Source: JAVJUV01 sp040220415 (GTDB lineage Bacteria > Pseudomonadota > Alphaproteobacteria > Rhodobacterales > Rhodobacteraceae). From it: a DNA stretch of 64,000 nucleotides. The translations under genes were made by a program, and so were the position numbers. This document shows, piece after piece, positions 32,894 through 40,701 of this stretch (positions are counted from its first letter, which is position 1; the number at the start of each line of letters is the position of its first letter). The notes below the pieces were generated by a model. The model worked only from the letters and a program-made list of their open reading frames with translations, ran no database searches and was not told the DNA's origin. Location: the NCBI GenBank assembly GCA_040220415.1, contig JAVJUV010000086.1, positions 62,001-126,000 of the forward strand. The letters are read 5' to 3'.

Positions 32894-34102
32894 ATGAGCG
32901 ATATTCTCGTCATCGAAGATGAAGTCGTCCTTGCCCGTTCGATCGTGAGCTTTCTCGAAAGGCGCGGGTTTTCCGCCCGTTTCGCCGTTGATGCGGCGTC
33001 AGCCAAGGCACAGTTCCGCGAAGCTGTGCCGCGTTTGGCTATCCTCGACTACAAGCTGAACGAAGATGACGGGATCGACCTGCTGCGCTGGATCGGTCAA
33101 AAACATGCTGCAACCCAAGTTGTCATGATGACAGGACACGGAGATGTCGATGTGGCCGTACGCGCCATGAAGGCTGGTGCCCGGGACTTCCTGGTCAAGC
33201 CGACACCCATGGCTTCAATCGCCGCCATTGCGAATGAATTGATGTTGGACGAGATGCAGGGCGGGCTCGACCGGACCGGCGTGGACCGGATCATCGGGCG
33301 GTCCTCGGCAGCCAACAGCCTGCGCGCCACGATACGGACGCTCGGCAAACCGGCCTCGGTACGTCCCGGAATCCTGATCATGGGACCCGAAGGCAGCGGC
33401 AAGTCCCTGACCGCGCTTGCCTTGCATGAGATGGCCGCTTCGGACACGACGCTCAGCACACTCGATTGCACCGTATCCGATGTTGCCGACCTCGAAAGCC
33501 ATTACGCGGAGGGCAGAGGCGGAACACTGCTCTTGCGGCATGTCTCCGACCTGAGCGATCACGCGCAGGCGCGGTTCCTGCAAATGCTGCAAAAGGATGC
33601 GACGCCGCCCGCGCTGATCGCCACCTCCATCAAGCATCTTCTGCCGGGAAACGGCTTCCTGCCCGAACTGCTTTATCGCATTCAGGTCGGCTGGATCGAC
33701 ATGCCCCCATTGTCGGACCGTGCGGCGGATGTTCTTCCCATTGCCGACTACTTCGCCCGTCTGAAGGCCCGCGAAACCGGACAGACCCGTCCGCGTTTCA
33801 CGGCCGCCGCGCGTGCAAAACTGCTCGAGCACGATTGGCCGGGCAATGTGGCCGAGTTGCGCAACTGCATGGAGCGCGCCATGCTTTTTCAGAAGGAAGG
33901 CCGGATCGACGCAGCCGACATCCGCGCCATCACCGCCGCCGAAACCCGCGACATCCCGACGTTGATTGAGTTGGAAAAAGGGGCGATTTCCAAGGCTCTT
34001 GCGCGCACGGGCGGGAATGTCTCGCGGTCGGCCGAGCTGCTCGGAATAACGCGGGACACTCTGCGCTACCGGATGGAAAAGCTGGAGCTTTCCCGCAAAT
34101 AG
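32894..34102 (+). CDS. NtrC-like response regulator with degenerate AAA+ domain
   Basis: This 402-residue protein has a receiver (Glu8/Asp9, Asp52, Lys102), an AAA+ domain and a FIS-type HTH (GNVSRSAELLGITRDTLRYR). Walker A is present (GPEGSGKS, 164-171). The expected GAFTGA loop that contacts sigma-54 is absent; the central domain is shortened between CTVSDV and the GGTLLLRHV segment. The Walker B acidic pair (usually LFLDE) reads LLLRH. It therefore probably binds DNA and responds to phosphorylation without driving sigma-54 open-complex formation. It is cotranscribed with the sensor kinase; the candidate target is the TTTGGGG-type operator at both flanking promoters. Confidence 0.88.
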   Translation: MSDILVIEDEVVLARSIVSFLERRGFSARFAVDAASAKAQFREAVPRLAILDYKLNEDDGIDLLRWIGQKHAATQVVMMTGHGDVDVAVRAMKAGARDFLVKPTPMASIAAIANELMLDEMQGGLDRTGVDRIIGRSSAANSLRATIRTLGKPASVRPGILIMGPEGSGKSLTALALHEMAASDTTLSTLDCTVSDVADLESHYAEGRGGTLLLRHVSDLSDHAQARFLQMLQKDATPPALIATSIKHLLPGNGFLPELLYRIQVGWIDMPPLSDRAADVLPIADYFARLKARETGQTRPRFTAAARAKLLEHDWPGNVAELRNCMERAMLFQKEGRIDAADIRAITAAETRDIPTLIELEKGAISKALARTGGNVSRSAELLGITRDTLRYRMEKLELSRK

Positions 34103-34752
34103 GCCAGGAGGGTGGACTGGAAATCCGGCCGCCCCGCTTCGCGGAGTTTCAGATGCCTGCGCAGGAGCGCAAGATGCAGGTAGCGCGTGAAAACCTTGCG
34201 GTCCGCAGATCGGCCGAGCGCCTCCCATGCAAGGCAGACGCTTTGCGACCATCCCTCAATGCCGGGGCCCGGTTCGGTGGTCGCAAGATGCGCCGCCAAA
34301 TTGGCAAAGTCTGCCTCAGGAGGACCAATCGCCAGGTCGTCCAGGTCTACCAGCCAGACCGCTCCTTCGGGCGTGATGATGAATTGCCCCACATGTAGAT
34401 CCCCATGCAGCACCGATTTGCCTTGCGGAACCTGCCCATTCGCGATGTCCCGAAACAAGGGCACATTCGTTAGTGCAAGTCGCGGACGGATACGAAGCAG
34501 CGGATCAAAGGGCGAGAGGTTGGGGACGCTGGCCCCATGTAGCTGTGCGACGGATTGCAGGAGCGCGCCCATGTCCTGCCCGATCAGATCTCGCCCGGTG
34601 CGCCCCTCGACCCTGTCGAAGGCAAGCTCGCAATGTGTCGGACCCGGCTTGGCCGCTGGTGTTTGCACGGATTGCGCGCGCAGCAATTCGGTCCGACGCA
34701 ACGCCTCAACCGCTTGGGCGGCATCTGCGTAGCGTTTCAGGAAACCGGGCAC
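34066..34752 (-). CDS. Small APH-fold kinase-like protein
   Basis: The protein is 228 residues from ATG 34752. The catalytic segment is SVLHGDLHVGQFIITPEG (motif asparagine replaced by Gln) and the metal site VWLVDLDDLAIGPPEADFANL. It lacks the N-terminal lobe of larger APH proteins, although the downstream helices are present. It overlaps the upstream glycosyltransferase gene by 16 bases, so both are one transcript. Its 3' end overlaps the convergent regulator gene by 37 bases. It is the third kinase of this subfamily in the locus; the substrate is unknown. Confidence 0.8.
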   Translation of the reverse strand: MPGFLKRYADAAQAVEALRRTELLRAQSVQTPAAKPGPTHCELAFDRVEGRTGRDLIGQDMGALLQSVAQLHGASVPNLSPFDPLLRIRPRLALTNVPLFRDIANGQVPQGKSVLHGDLHVGQFIITPEGAVWLVDLDDLAIGPPEADFANLAAHLATTEPGPGIEGWSQSVCLAWEALGRSADRKVFTRYLHLALLRRHLKLREAGRPDFQSTLLAYLRESSSFSIR

Positions 34753-35738
34753 ATCATATCCAGCAGAATTTCGGCGGCTCGTTCCGCCCCATCGGGCCCG
34801 AGATCAACCACAGGACGCCTGCCCGGCCTGTCCACCTGATCTGCCAGCCAGTCCGCCGCCGCTTCGATCCGGTCGGGAAGCAGGCCGAACCCGAGCCGAG
34901 GCCCCCAAAGTCGAACACGCGCGGCCTGATCATCAAGGCTGCGCGGGATTGGCACGATCATAGCCGGCGTGTCCGTGCTCGCCAATTCCAGCACCGAGTT
35001 ATACCCCGCCGTCGAGATCACCAAATCCGCCCGGCGAAACACAGTGTTCAGGTCCGCGCCGGGATCAAAGACGTCGCCAGCGCCCTCAATCGCCTCGCCC
35101 CCTGCCCGCGGCCCCAACGCTTGGCGGATGCGAAACCCCTTGCCGCTTCGCGCACTCGCCTTTGACAAAAGCTCGATCAAAAGCGGATAAAGCCCCGCCC
35201 TCGTTTCTGCCGTCCCGCCGCCGCCAGTGGCGAGCACGATCCCTGCGCTCTTTTCGCCGTGCCTGCGCGAACCGGCGGGTCGCAGAATCCATCCCACTGC
35301 CTCGACCTTGCGGGCAAACCCCGGCGCCAGCGACGGCATCCAATGCTCGGCAGTGTTCGGGACGATCACGCAGTCCCAAGCCCCGCCATCATCGCGACGA
35401 AACCGTTCGAGCCGGTCCGGTGGCGTCTCGCGCAGGATCAATACTGATTGCCCGCGATTTGCGCCGATACTAGGCAAGTTCATCGTGTCAGCAACTGCCA
35501 AGGTTACCTGCGACTTCGCCAGAACAGCACTCATATCCGGCTTATCGCAAATGATGATCTGGGAGAAGCACGCGACATCTGCATGGCTCAGCGCTGCCGG
35601 TTCGCCATTGGTGAGCAGGCTCAGTCTGGCATTCGGGTCGCGCCGAGCCACCTGGCCCGCGATATTGGCAATGCGCCGCAGATGACCCAGACCGGACCTC
35701 GACGTTCCTAGAAATGCAATGTGTTTGGTATCTGACAC
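34737..35738 (-). CDS. MurG/GT28-like glycosyltransferase
   Basis: This 333-residue protein resembles the catalytic part of the receiver-glycosyltransferase fusion. HIAFLGTSRSGLGHLRRIAN corresponds to its SHDTIGLGHMRRNS, ATGGGGTAETRAG to the glycine loop, and STAGYNSVLELASTDTPAMIVP to the donor-binding region. It has no receiver domain. ATG 35738 gives MSDTKHIAFLG. It heads a two-gene operon with the small kinase, transcribed toward the regulator gene. It is likely to use a nucleotide-sugar donor in the same pathway. Confidence 0.85.
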   Translation of the reverse strand: MSDTKHIAFLGTSRSGLGHLRRIANIAGQVARRDPNARLSLLTNGEPAALSHADVACFSQIIICDKPDMSAVLAKSQVTLAVADTMNLPSIGANRGQSVLILRETPPDRLERFRRDDGGAWDCVIVPNTAEHWMPSLAPGFARKVEAVGWILRPAGSRRHGEKSAGIVLATGGGGTAETRAGLYPLLIELLSKASARSGKGFRIRQALGPRAGGEAIEGAGDVFDPGADLNTVFRRADLVISTAGYNSVLELASTDTPAMIVPIPRSLDDQAARVRLWGPRLGFGLLPDRIEAAADWLADQVDRPGRRPVVDLGPDGAERAAEILLDMMCPVS

Positions 35739-36549
35739 ATGAAGCTCCGGATGTTTACCGGCTCACGTCTCCACGCGTCGCCCAAGATCTCAAGTCGTCA
35801 GATGCCGCGAAATTGCGCGATTTGGCCCACTGGACCCGGATCAAGCGGATAGCTTGATAAAATTCGAAGCCTTCGCACTCGGAACGTGCCTTGAAACAGC
35901 CTGACTTACGAAAAGAAGTTCCGAACAAATACAGGACCCCAATTGCTCGCATAGGCGTTGCACCCGCTGCTATTGCTGTCTTGAATGCGTCGTTCGAAAT
36001 TTCCTTCGAAGCCCTTCGCGCCCGAGATTGAAATATGAACACGAGCCGCACAAAGAAACTCTTGACCATACCAAGCTGTTTCAAAGTGTTTTTGCTCTAT
36101 TATCGAGCAGGTTCAATCGGCTTGCCGAAGGGCGCCGTGGATCGACATTCCGATCATCGGTATAGGCCGCGGCATCGTACAGTATAGGCTCAGAGGCCGT
36201 ATTCGCCGCCAGATATCCGAACGGCAGGTAAGCAGGAATCCATGTGTCTTTTCGACGAAAATTATCCAGAACAAGCGGTGAACAATTCTCGATAGCTACG
36301 GCAAGTAGCTGCCAGTCTCGCCGCGGTCAGCGAACGGACGACCAGCCGCCCGGACCTCCATCAAGGTCAAGCGCACGACTTAGCCGAAAGTCGGCCGCGG
36401 CTTTCACATCGCTCCGAACGATTTGGAAGCTCAGTATTAGGTTCTGGTCTACGCGGGTGAAAGGGGCGTTCCGGTCGGAGAAAACGCGCGCGAAATGCTT
36501 CTCGCGGATGCGCTTGTGCAGTTGCCGTCGGCATAGCCCAGCGGCCCGT
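35739..36549. other. Decayed region, possible minus-strand gene remnant
   Basis: There is no intact gene in this 811-base gap. At 36024-36053 a weak, partial match to the 79-bp island end begins (GAAATATGAACAC...CCGCAC, about 20 of 30), without a recognisable att core. On the minus strand from about 36300 to 36110 one frame reads protein-like (LVLDNFRRKDTWIPAYLPFGY then NTASEPILYDAAAYTDDR), and a piece around 36330-36540 (ALDLDGGPGGW) is in a different frame or past a stop. This looks like a broken gene of unknown family. Confidence 0.4.
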
Positions 36550-37440
36550 TTATTCAGCCGGATGAATCGCGCGGTCCTGTCTTGGAGGCAAGCCGAACTT
36601 GCGAGAGTATTCCCGAGAGAACTGGGCCGAGCTTTCGTATCCGACCCCGAACGCGATCTCGGAGACCTTTTCGTTTGTGCCGCGCAACGCTTCGCGGGCA
36701 TGCAGGAGACGCAGGTCCTTCTGGTATTGCAGCGGCGACGTGCCCGTGACTGCCTTGAACTGCTCGAAAAAGGCCGAGCTGCTCATGCCGGCTCGGTCCG
36801 CAAGATGGCCGACCACGAGCGGGCGGGCGAGGTCCGACTGGATCTCGCGCGTGACCTGGAAAATGCGGCTGGCCGTTGTCTCGTGCCAGAGCAGCTTGCG
36901 CAACGGCTCGGCATGGAGACCAAGCAGAAGGCGGACATGGATTTCGCGCGCCGTGATCGGAGCCAGCAGGCGTCGCGCCTCTTCGTGATCGCATTGCCTG
37001 AGATAGCGCATAAGCGCCCCCTCCATCTCCAGGTCGGTCTGGCAGAGCGAAATCGAGAACGGGTCATGCTGGCCGGCGGCACGGGCGGGCGCTACGTCGA
37101 CGGCCATCCCGCGCAGGAGGTCGAGGTCGATCGGAAAGACGAGCGCGACGTAAGGACGGTCCGGCGCGGCCTCGATGATGCGCGATACGACTGGCAGGGC
37201 ATGGCTGACAACGAGCGATTGTCCGTCGGAGACGCGCAGGGTCCTCCTGCTCGTGCCCACTTCTTTGGCGCCTTGCAGAACAAGGCACAGGAGCGGGCGG
37301 TAGACGGTCGCGTCCTGCCCGGTCGGTGCCGCGAACCGCAGGAAATGCAGGCCGCTGGGGCCATGCGCGAGCGCGCCTTGCGCGAGTTTTTCCCGGTCGA
37401 GCAATGCCGATACGTGATCCAGAAGGGCACCGTGGGTCAT
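36550..37440 (-). CDS. AraC-family regulator with cupin N-terminal domain
   Basis: This 296-residue protein has an N-terminal AraC_N (cupin) domain (LCLVLQGAKEVGTSRRTLRVSDG) and a C-terminal double HTH (LADRAGMSSSAFFEQFKAV, IAFGVGYESSAQFSREYSRKFG). It belongs to the YqhC-like group that often sits beside oxidoreductase genes. It is divergent from two SDR genes, with a 21-bp-spaced direct repeat between them, and most likely activates them. It is not closely related to the two OruR-type regulators in unit II. Confidence 0.9.
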   Translation of the reverse strand: MTHGALLDHVSALLDREKLAQGALAHGPSGLHFLRFAAPTGQDATVYRPLLCLVLQGAKEVGTSRRTLRVSDGQSLVVSHALPVVSRIIEAAPDRPYVALVFPIDLDLLRGMAVDVAPARAAGQHDPFSISLCQTDLEMEGALMRYLRQCDHEEARRLLAPITAREIHVRLLLGLHAEPLRKLLWHETTASRIFQVTREIQSDLARPLVVGHLADRAGMSSSAFFEQFKAVTGTSPLQYQKDLRLLHAREALRGTNEKVSEIAFGVGYESSAQFSREYSRKFGLPPRQDRAIHPAE

Positions 37441-37510
37441 ACTATTCTCCTTGCGCTCTGTTTAGCACAGGGACCTCGCATTCTTGTACGCAATTCGCTG
37501 AATTCGGAGG

Positions 37511-37544
37511 ATCAGGCAAGAAATCGGGTCAATCAGGAAAGAAT
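37511..37544. promoter_or_regulatory. Candidate AraC operator between regulator and SDR genes
   Basis: ATCAGGCAAGAA (37511-37522) and ATCAGGAAAGAA (37532-37543) are direct repeats 21 bp apart, differing at one base. They lie about 70 bp from the AraC start and 85 bp from the first SDR start, as expected for paired AraC half-sites. Confidence 0.6.
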
Positions 37545-37597
37545 GGGCGCCTCCACCGTATTAGGGTCGATTTGACGAAGACACGAGGAGGACGATC

Positions 37598-38467
37598 ATG
37601 GCGAAGATCTTGATCACCGGTATCGCGGGCGGTTTCGGCAAGCCCACGGCGCTGGCGTTGCTGGAAAAGGGACACTCGGTCGCGGGCAGCGTGCGCAGCC
37701 GAGAGGGGCGCAACGCGGCCGCGGTCACTGAGTTGGAAACCGCGGGCGCGCGGCTCGTCGAGATGGACGTGACGGACACGGCCAGCACCGACGCGGGCGT
37801 GGCGCAGGGCATCGCGGCGCTGGGTGGATTGGACGTGCTGTTCAACAATGCCGGCATCGGCTCCTACGGCCTTCAGGAACTGATGTCGCCCGGAGACATG
37901 ACGCGCGTCCTCGACGTGAATGTCACCGGCGTGCAGCGGGTGATGCGCGCCGCGCTGCCCCACATGCGCGCTCAGGGGCGCGGCACGGTCCTTTATACCT
38001 CCAGCCTGATCGGCCGGATCGCCACGCCCTTTTATGGCACATATTCCGCCTCGAAATGGGCGCTGGAAGCTATCGTAGAATGCTATCGGACAGAGCTTTC
38101 GGGCTTCGGTATCGAATCCTGCATCATCGAGCCCGGCGCGATGCCGACGGCCTTCTTCGACGGGATGGTCGCGCCGGACGATCCTGACCGCGAGGCCGAT
38201 TACGGTGAGTTCGCGCAGGTGCCCGCGATGTCGGCAAGTGTGTTGGCGCAGATGCTGGACGCAACGCCCGCGCAGCGACCCGAGCGCATCGCCGAGGCGG
38301 TGGTGTCCCTGCTGGATTTGCCGTTCGGACAGAAACCCTTCCGCACGGTCGTCGACCACACCGGCGTCGGCCCCGAGATCGAGCGCTACAACGACGTGCT
38401 GCACGACGTCACGCGCACGGTCCTGACCAATTTCGGCATCGAGCGGATGCTCGACCTGAACGCCTGA
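37598..38467 (+). CDS. SDR family oxidoreductase
   Basis: This is a 289-residue classical short-chain dehydrogenase. The cofactor loop is GIAGGFG near residues 8-14, with NNAG in DVLFNNAGIGSYG, and serine and YSASK in TSSLIGRIATPFYGTYSASK. GAGGAGG (37585-37591) precedes ATG 37598. It is one of two tandem SDRs, 10 bp apart, with related sequences (both have RVMRAALPHMRA / TKAVLPHMRA). Substrate unknown; AraC-linked SDRs of this kind often detoxify or interconvert aldehydes and alcohols. Confidence 0.9.
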   Translation: MAKILITGIAGGFGKPTALALLEKGHSVAGSVRSREGRNAAAVTELETAGARLVEMDVTDTASTDAGVAQGIAALGGLDVLFNNAGIGSYGLQELMSPGDMTRVLDVNVTGVQRVMRAALPHMRAQGRGTVLYTSSLIGRIATPFYGTYSASKWALEAIVECYRTELSGFGIESCIIEPGAMPTAFFDGMVAPDDPDREADYGEFAQVPAMSASVLAQMLDATPAQRPERIAEAVVSLLDLPFGQKPFRTVVDHTGVGPEIERYNDVLHDVTRTVLTNFGIERMLDLNA

Positions 38468-38477
38468 GGAGACATTC

Positions 38478-39290
38478 ATGAGCACTATCCTGATCACGGG
38501 CGCGTCCTCCGGCATCGGCAAGGCCACGGCGCTGCGGTTTCAGTCCGAGGGCTGGAACGTCATCGCCACCATGCGGAACCCGTCCGCCGGTGCAGAACTC
38601 GGCGCGCTCGACAACGTGCTCCTCACCCAGCTCGACGTGACCGACGCGAGCTCCATTGCAACGGCGGTGGCCGAGGGGCTATCCCGGTTCGGTCGGATCG
38701 ACGTGGTCCTGAACAACGCCGGTTACGGCGCCTATGGCCCGCTTGAGGCTTTCTCGACCGAGCGCATCCGCCGACAGTTCGACACCAACGTGATCGGCCT
38801 TCTGGAAGTAACGAAGGCCGTGCTGCCGCATATGCGCGCGAACCGCTCCGGCACGATCGTCAACATCTCGTCCATCGGCGGGCAGATCACCTTCCCGCTG
38901 GGCACACTCTATCACGGGACCAAGTTTGCGGTCGAAGGACTGTCCGAAGCGCTGCACTATGAACTCGAACCGCTCGGCATCAGGGTGCGCATCGTCGAGC
39001 CAGGCATGATCAAGACCGATTTCGGCGGCCGGTCCTTCGATTTTGCAATGGACGAAACGCTTTCGGACTATGCCTCCACAGCCGATGCCATGGGGCGTCT
39101 CTTCGGCAAACTCGCCTCCGACCCCTCCGCGCCCGAACTCGTCGCCGGGGTCATCTGGGAAGCGGCAAACGACACCAGCGACCGCTTGCGATTCCGCGCC
39201 GGCCTGGATGCGCATACCCTGCTCGATGAACGAAAAGCCCAAGACGATGCAACGTTCATAGGCCGCATCAAAGATGTCATGAATGGCTGA
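38478..39290 (+). CDS. SDR family oxidoreductase, tandem paralogue
   Basis: This 270-residue protein has TGASSGIGKATALRF near the N-terminus, NNAGYGAYGPLEAF, the catalytic serine in NISSIGGQITFP and the YHGTK motif. It follows the first SDR by 10 bp with AGGAGA upstream. The C-terminal PGMIKTDFGGRSFDF region matches the oxidoreductase subgroup that includes retinol-dehydrogenase-like enzymes. It is the last gene before island end C. Confidence 0.9.
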   Translation: MSTILITGASSGIGKATALRFQSEGWNVIATMRNPSAGAELGALDNVLLTQLDVTDASSIATAVAEGLSRFGRIDVVLNNAGYGAYGPLEAFSTERIRRQFDTNVIGLLEVTKAVLPHMRANRSGTIVNISSIGGQITFPLGTLYHGTKFAVEGLSEALHYELEPLGIRVRIVEPGMIKTDFGGRSFDFAMDETLSDYASTADAMGRLFGKLASDPSAPELVAGVIWEAANDTSDRLRFRAGLDAHTLLDERKAQDDATFIGRIKDVMNG

Positions 39291-39364
39291 AGGTTCTGGT
39301 TCAAGCAGCGCTCGATCGGATCCGAAGCATGGGTCGAAACCGCTGCGAAATCGCACGATAGAGG

Positions 39365-39443
39365 GCGATCAATACAAGAACATGATCTGCACACGACATG
39401 CTTCAAGCTACTGAAAAATCGATAAAATTCCCACCATCCATCA
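39365..39443. repeat. 79-bp island end, copy C
   Basis: It starts GCGATCAATACAAGAACAT and has CTGCACACG and the terminal CCACCATCCATCA at the same spacing as copies A and B. The length is again 79 bp. It is more diverged than A and B are from each other. It is followed directly by a decayed copy of the dusA 5' end, so it marks the distal end of the whole accessory block. Confidence 0.75.
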
Positions 39444-39710
39444 TCGGCGAGCAAGACAACCGCGCGGACACGGTGGCTGCGCTCAAGGGCATTCAAAAAT
39501 CTCCTCGGGTGCGCCCTCTGCCGGAACGAGCCCGCTGAGCACACCATGCCCACACGGCGTATGTCCTGCCACGCCACCCCGACAAAGACAGGAAGAGGGC
39601 AGCGTTTGGGTAGGTTTTCCTCAAAGTGGATGCATGGCCGAAACCTGCAACTACCACAAATATTGTGATTTGGGGCACGCTCGACTGTCGTTCTGGCATG
39701 CCTAAACCTA
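39436..39710. repeat. Degenerate duplicate of the dusA 5' end and upstream region
   Basis: This stretch follows 6564-6833 base by base with scattered changes. Shared words include GTGGCTGCG, GGGCATTCA, TCTCCTC, GGTGCGCCC, CACACGGCG, TGTCCTGCCAC, ACAAAGACAGGAAGA and GCGTTTGGGT. It extends to the region matching the antitoxin start. It is likely the original chromosomal dusA start and upstream flank, displaced when islands inserted, and now non-coding. The remaining 400 bases to the next gene (39711-40111) contain nothing recognised. Confidence 0.8.
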
Positions 39711-40111
39711 GTCGAACGCCTACTTTCGCCAAGTCTCCCAAGACTGAACAAGGTCCGTGCAAACGAGCCGGATCCGTACAGCCCAAACGCCAAGACCTTG
39801 TTGATACCGGGCAATTTCTCCGATCCTCCATAAATCCCAGACTTGGAGCCTGCGCGCCTGCAAGTTCCCGGGCGGACGGGAGCGCGAGCGCATGTTCTCC
39901 GATGCTTCGGTCACTAAAATTGGGGTTGTCCCCAAGGCGTGTTGGTCGGCCATGCGGACGAAGCAGACATTCGCTTTCCAGCTTCGTCGTACTGAATCGC
40001 GATCTAGAACGTTCTGAATCATGTCTTCGGGCGAGTGGCTGGGAAAACCGGTGTTGATGAGAGCCATGGTCGCAACTGCGGCCCAAGTGAAACTCATCAA
40101 AGGACACGACG

Positions 40112-40675
40112 ATGTCGAACCCATTATCTCTACACCTGCGCTTGGCAGTTGTTCTTGTCGGTGCATTCGCTGCCGGTGCGGCACAGGCCGATGCAACGCG
40201 CGATACAGACGCCATCGCCACGCGACCAGCAGTGCCCACCAGCGCCGGGCAGAATATTCCCGCAGGAGCATTCGGATTTCTGTTGATCGAACGGCCCCGC
40301 GAAGTAAGCCTTCTCGCTCTGCGCGGCATTGCTGGACACGGGAAAGCAATCCTGCGCACCGATGAACCAGGAATGTGCCTGACCATTCCCATCCGCTTTG
40401 TCGCAGGGGATTTCCGCGGCGATACCATAGACGGTCACCTGGCTGATCCGATCCACTTTGTGATCAGAAGCAGGGAGGTCGCAAGATCATTGGCGAAAGG
40501 CCGGGATGTTGTCAGCGATATGTACAGCGTTAGCGACCGGATGGATCCGGAGGCGGACATCTTGCTTCAATCCGGAATGGACGAGGATTTTGGCTTTGTC
40601 ATCAATCCGGGTCGCAACATCCTTGGGGACATCTTTGGTGTAAGGGTAACACCCGTGTCCTGCCAGCATGTCTAG
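40112..40675 (+). CDS. Secreted protein of unknown function
   Basis: This 187-residue protein has a signal peptide (residues 1-27; hydrophobic LAVVLVGAFAAGAAQA). AAAGGA lies about 8 bases before ATG 40112. The mature part is acidic, with one cysteine in GMCLTIPIRF and one in VSCQHV at the C-terminus that could form a disulfide. No family was recognised. It lies alone, convergent with a membrane-bound AraC-type regulator. Confidence 0.65.
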   Translation: MSNPLSLHLRLAVVLVGAFAAGAAQADATRDTDAIATRPAVPTSAGQNIPAGAFGFLLIERPREVSLLALRGIAGHGKAILRTDEPGMCLTIPIRFVAGDFRGDTIDGHLADPIHFVIRSREVARSLAKGRDVVSDMYSVSDRMDPEADILLQSGMDEDFGFVINPGRNILGDIFGVRVTPVSCQHV

Positions 40676-40701
40676 CCGCGAAAACGGGGTGCAGCCGGAT
40701 A

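Noticed and set aside
36024..36102. Possible fourth copy of the 79-bp island end
   Set aside because: Only the first 30 bases show weak similarity (about 20 matches) and no att core follows; too weak to count as a boundary.
36244..37575. Plus-strand frame of 443 codons opposite the AraC gene
   Set aside because: Composition is shadow-like; the minus-strand AraC protein has clear HTH and cupin motifs over the same bases.
39711..40111. Open frames on both strands after the dusA duplicate
   Set aside because: No recognisable domain, no ribosome site, and mutually overlapping shadow frames.
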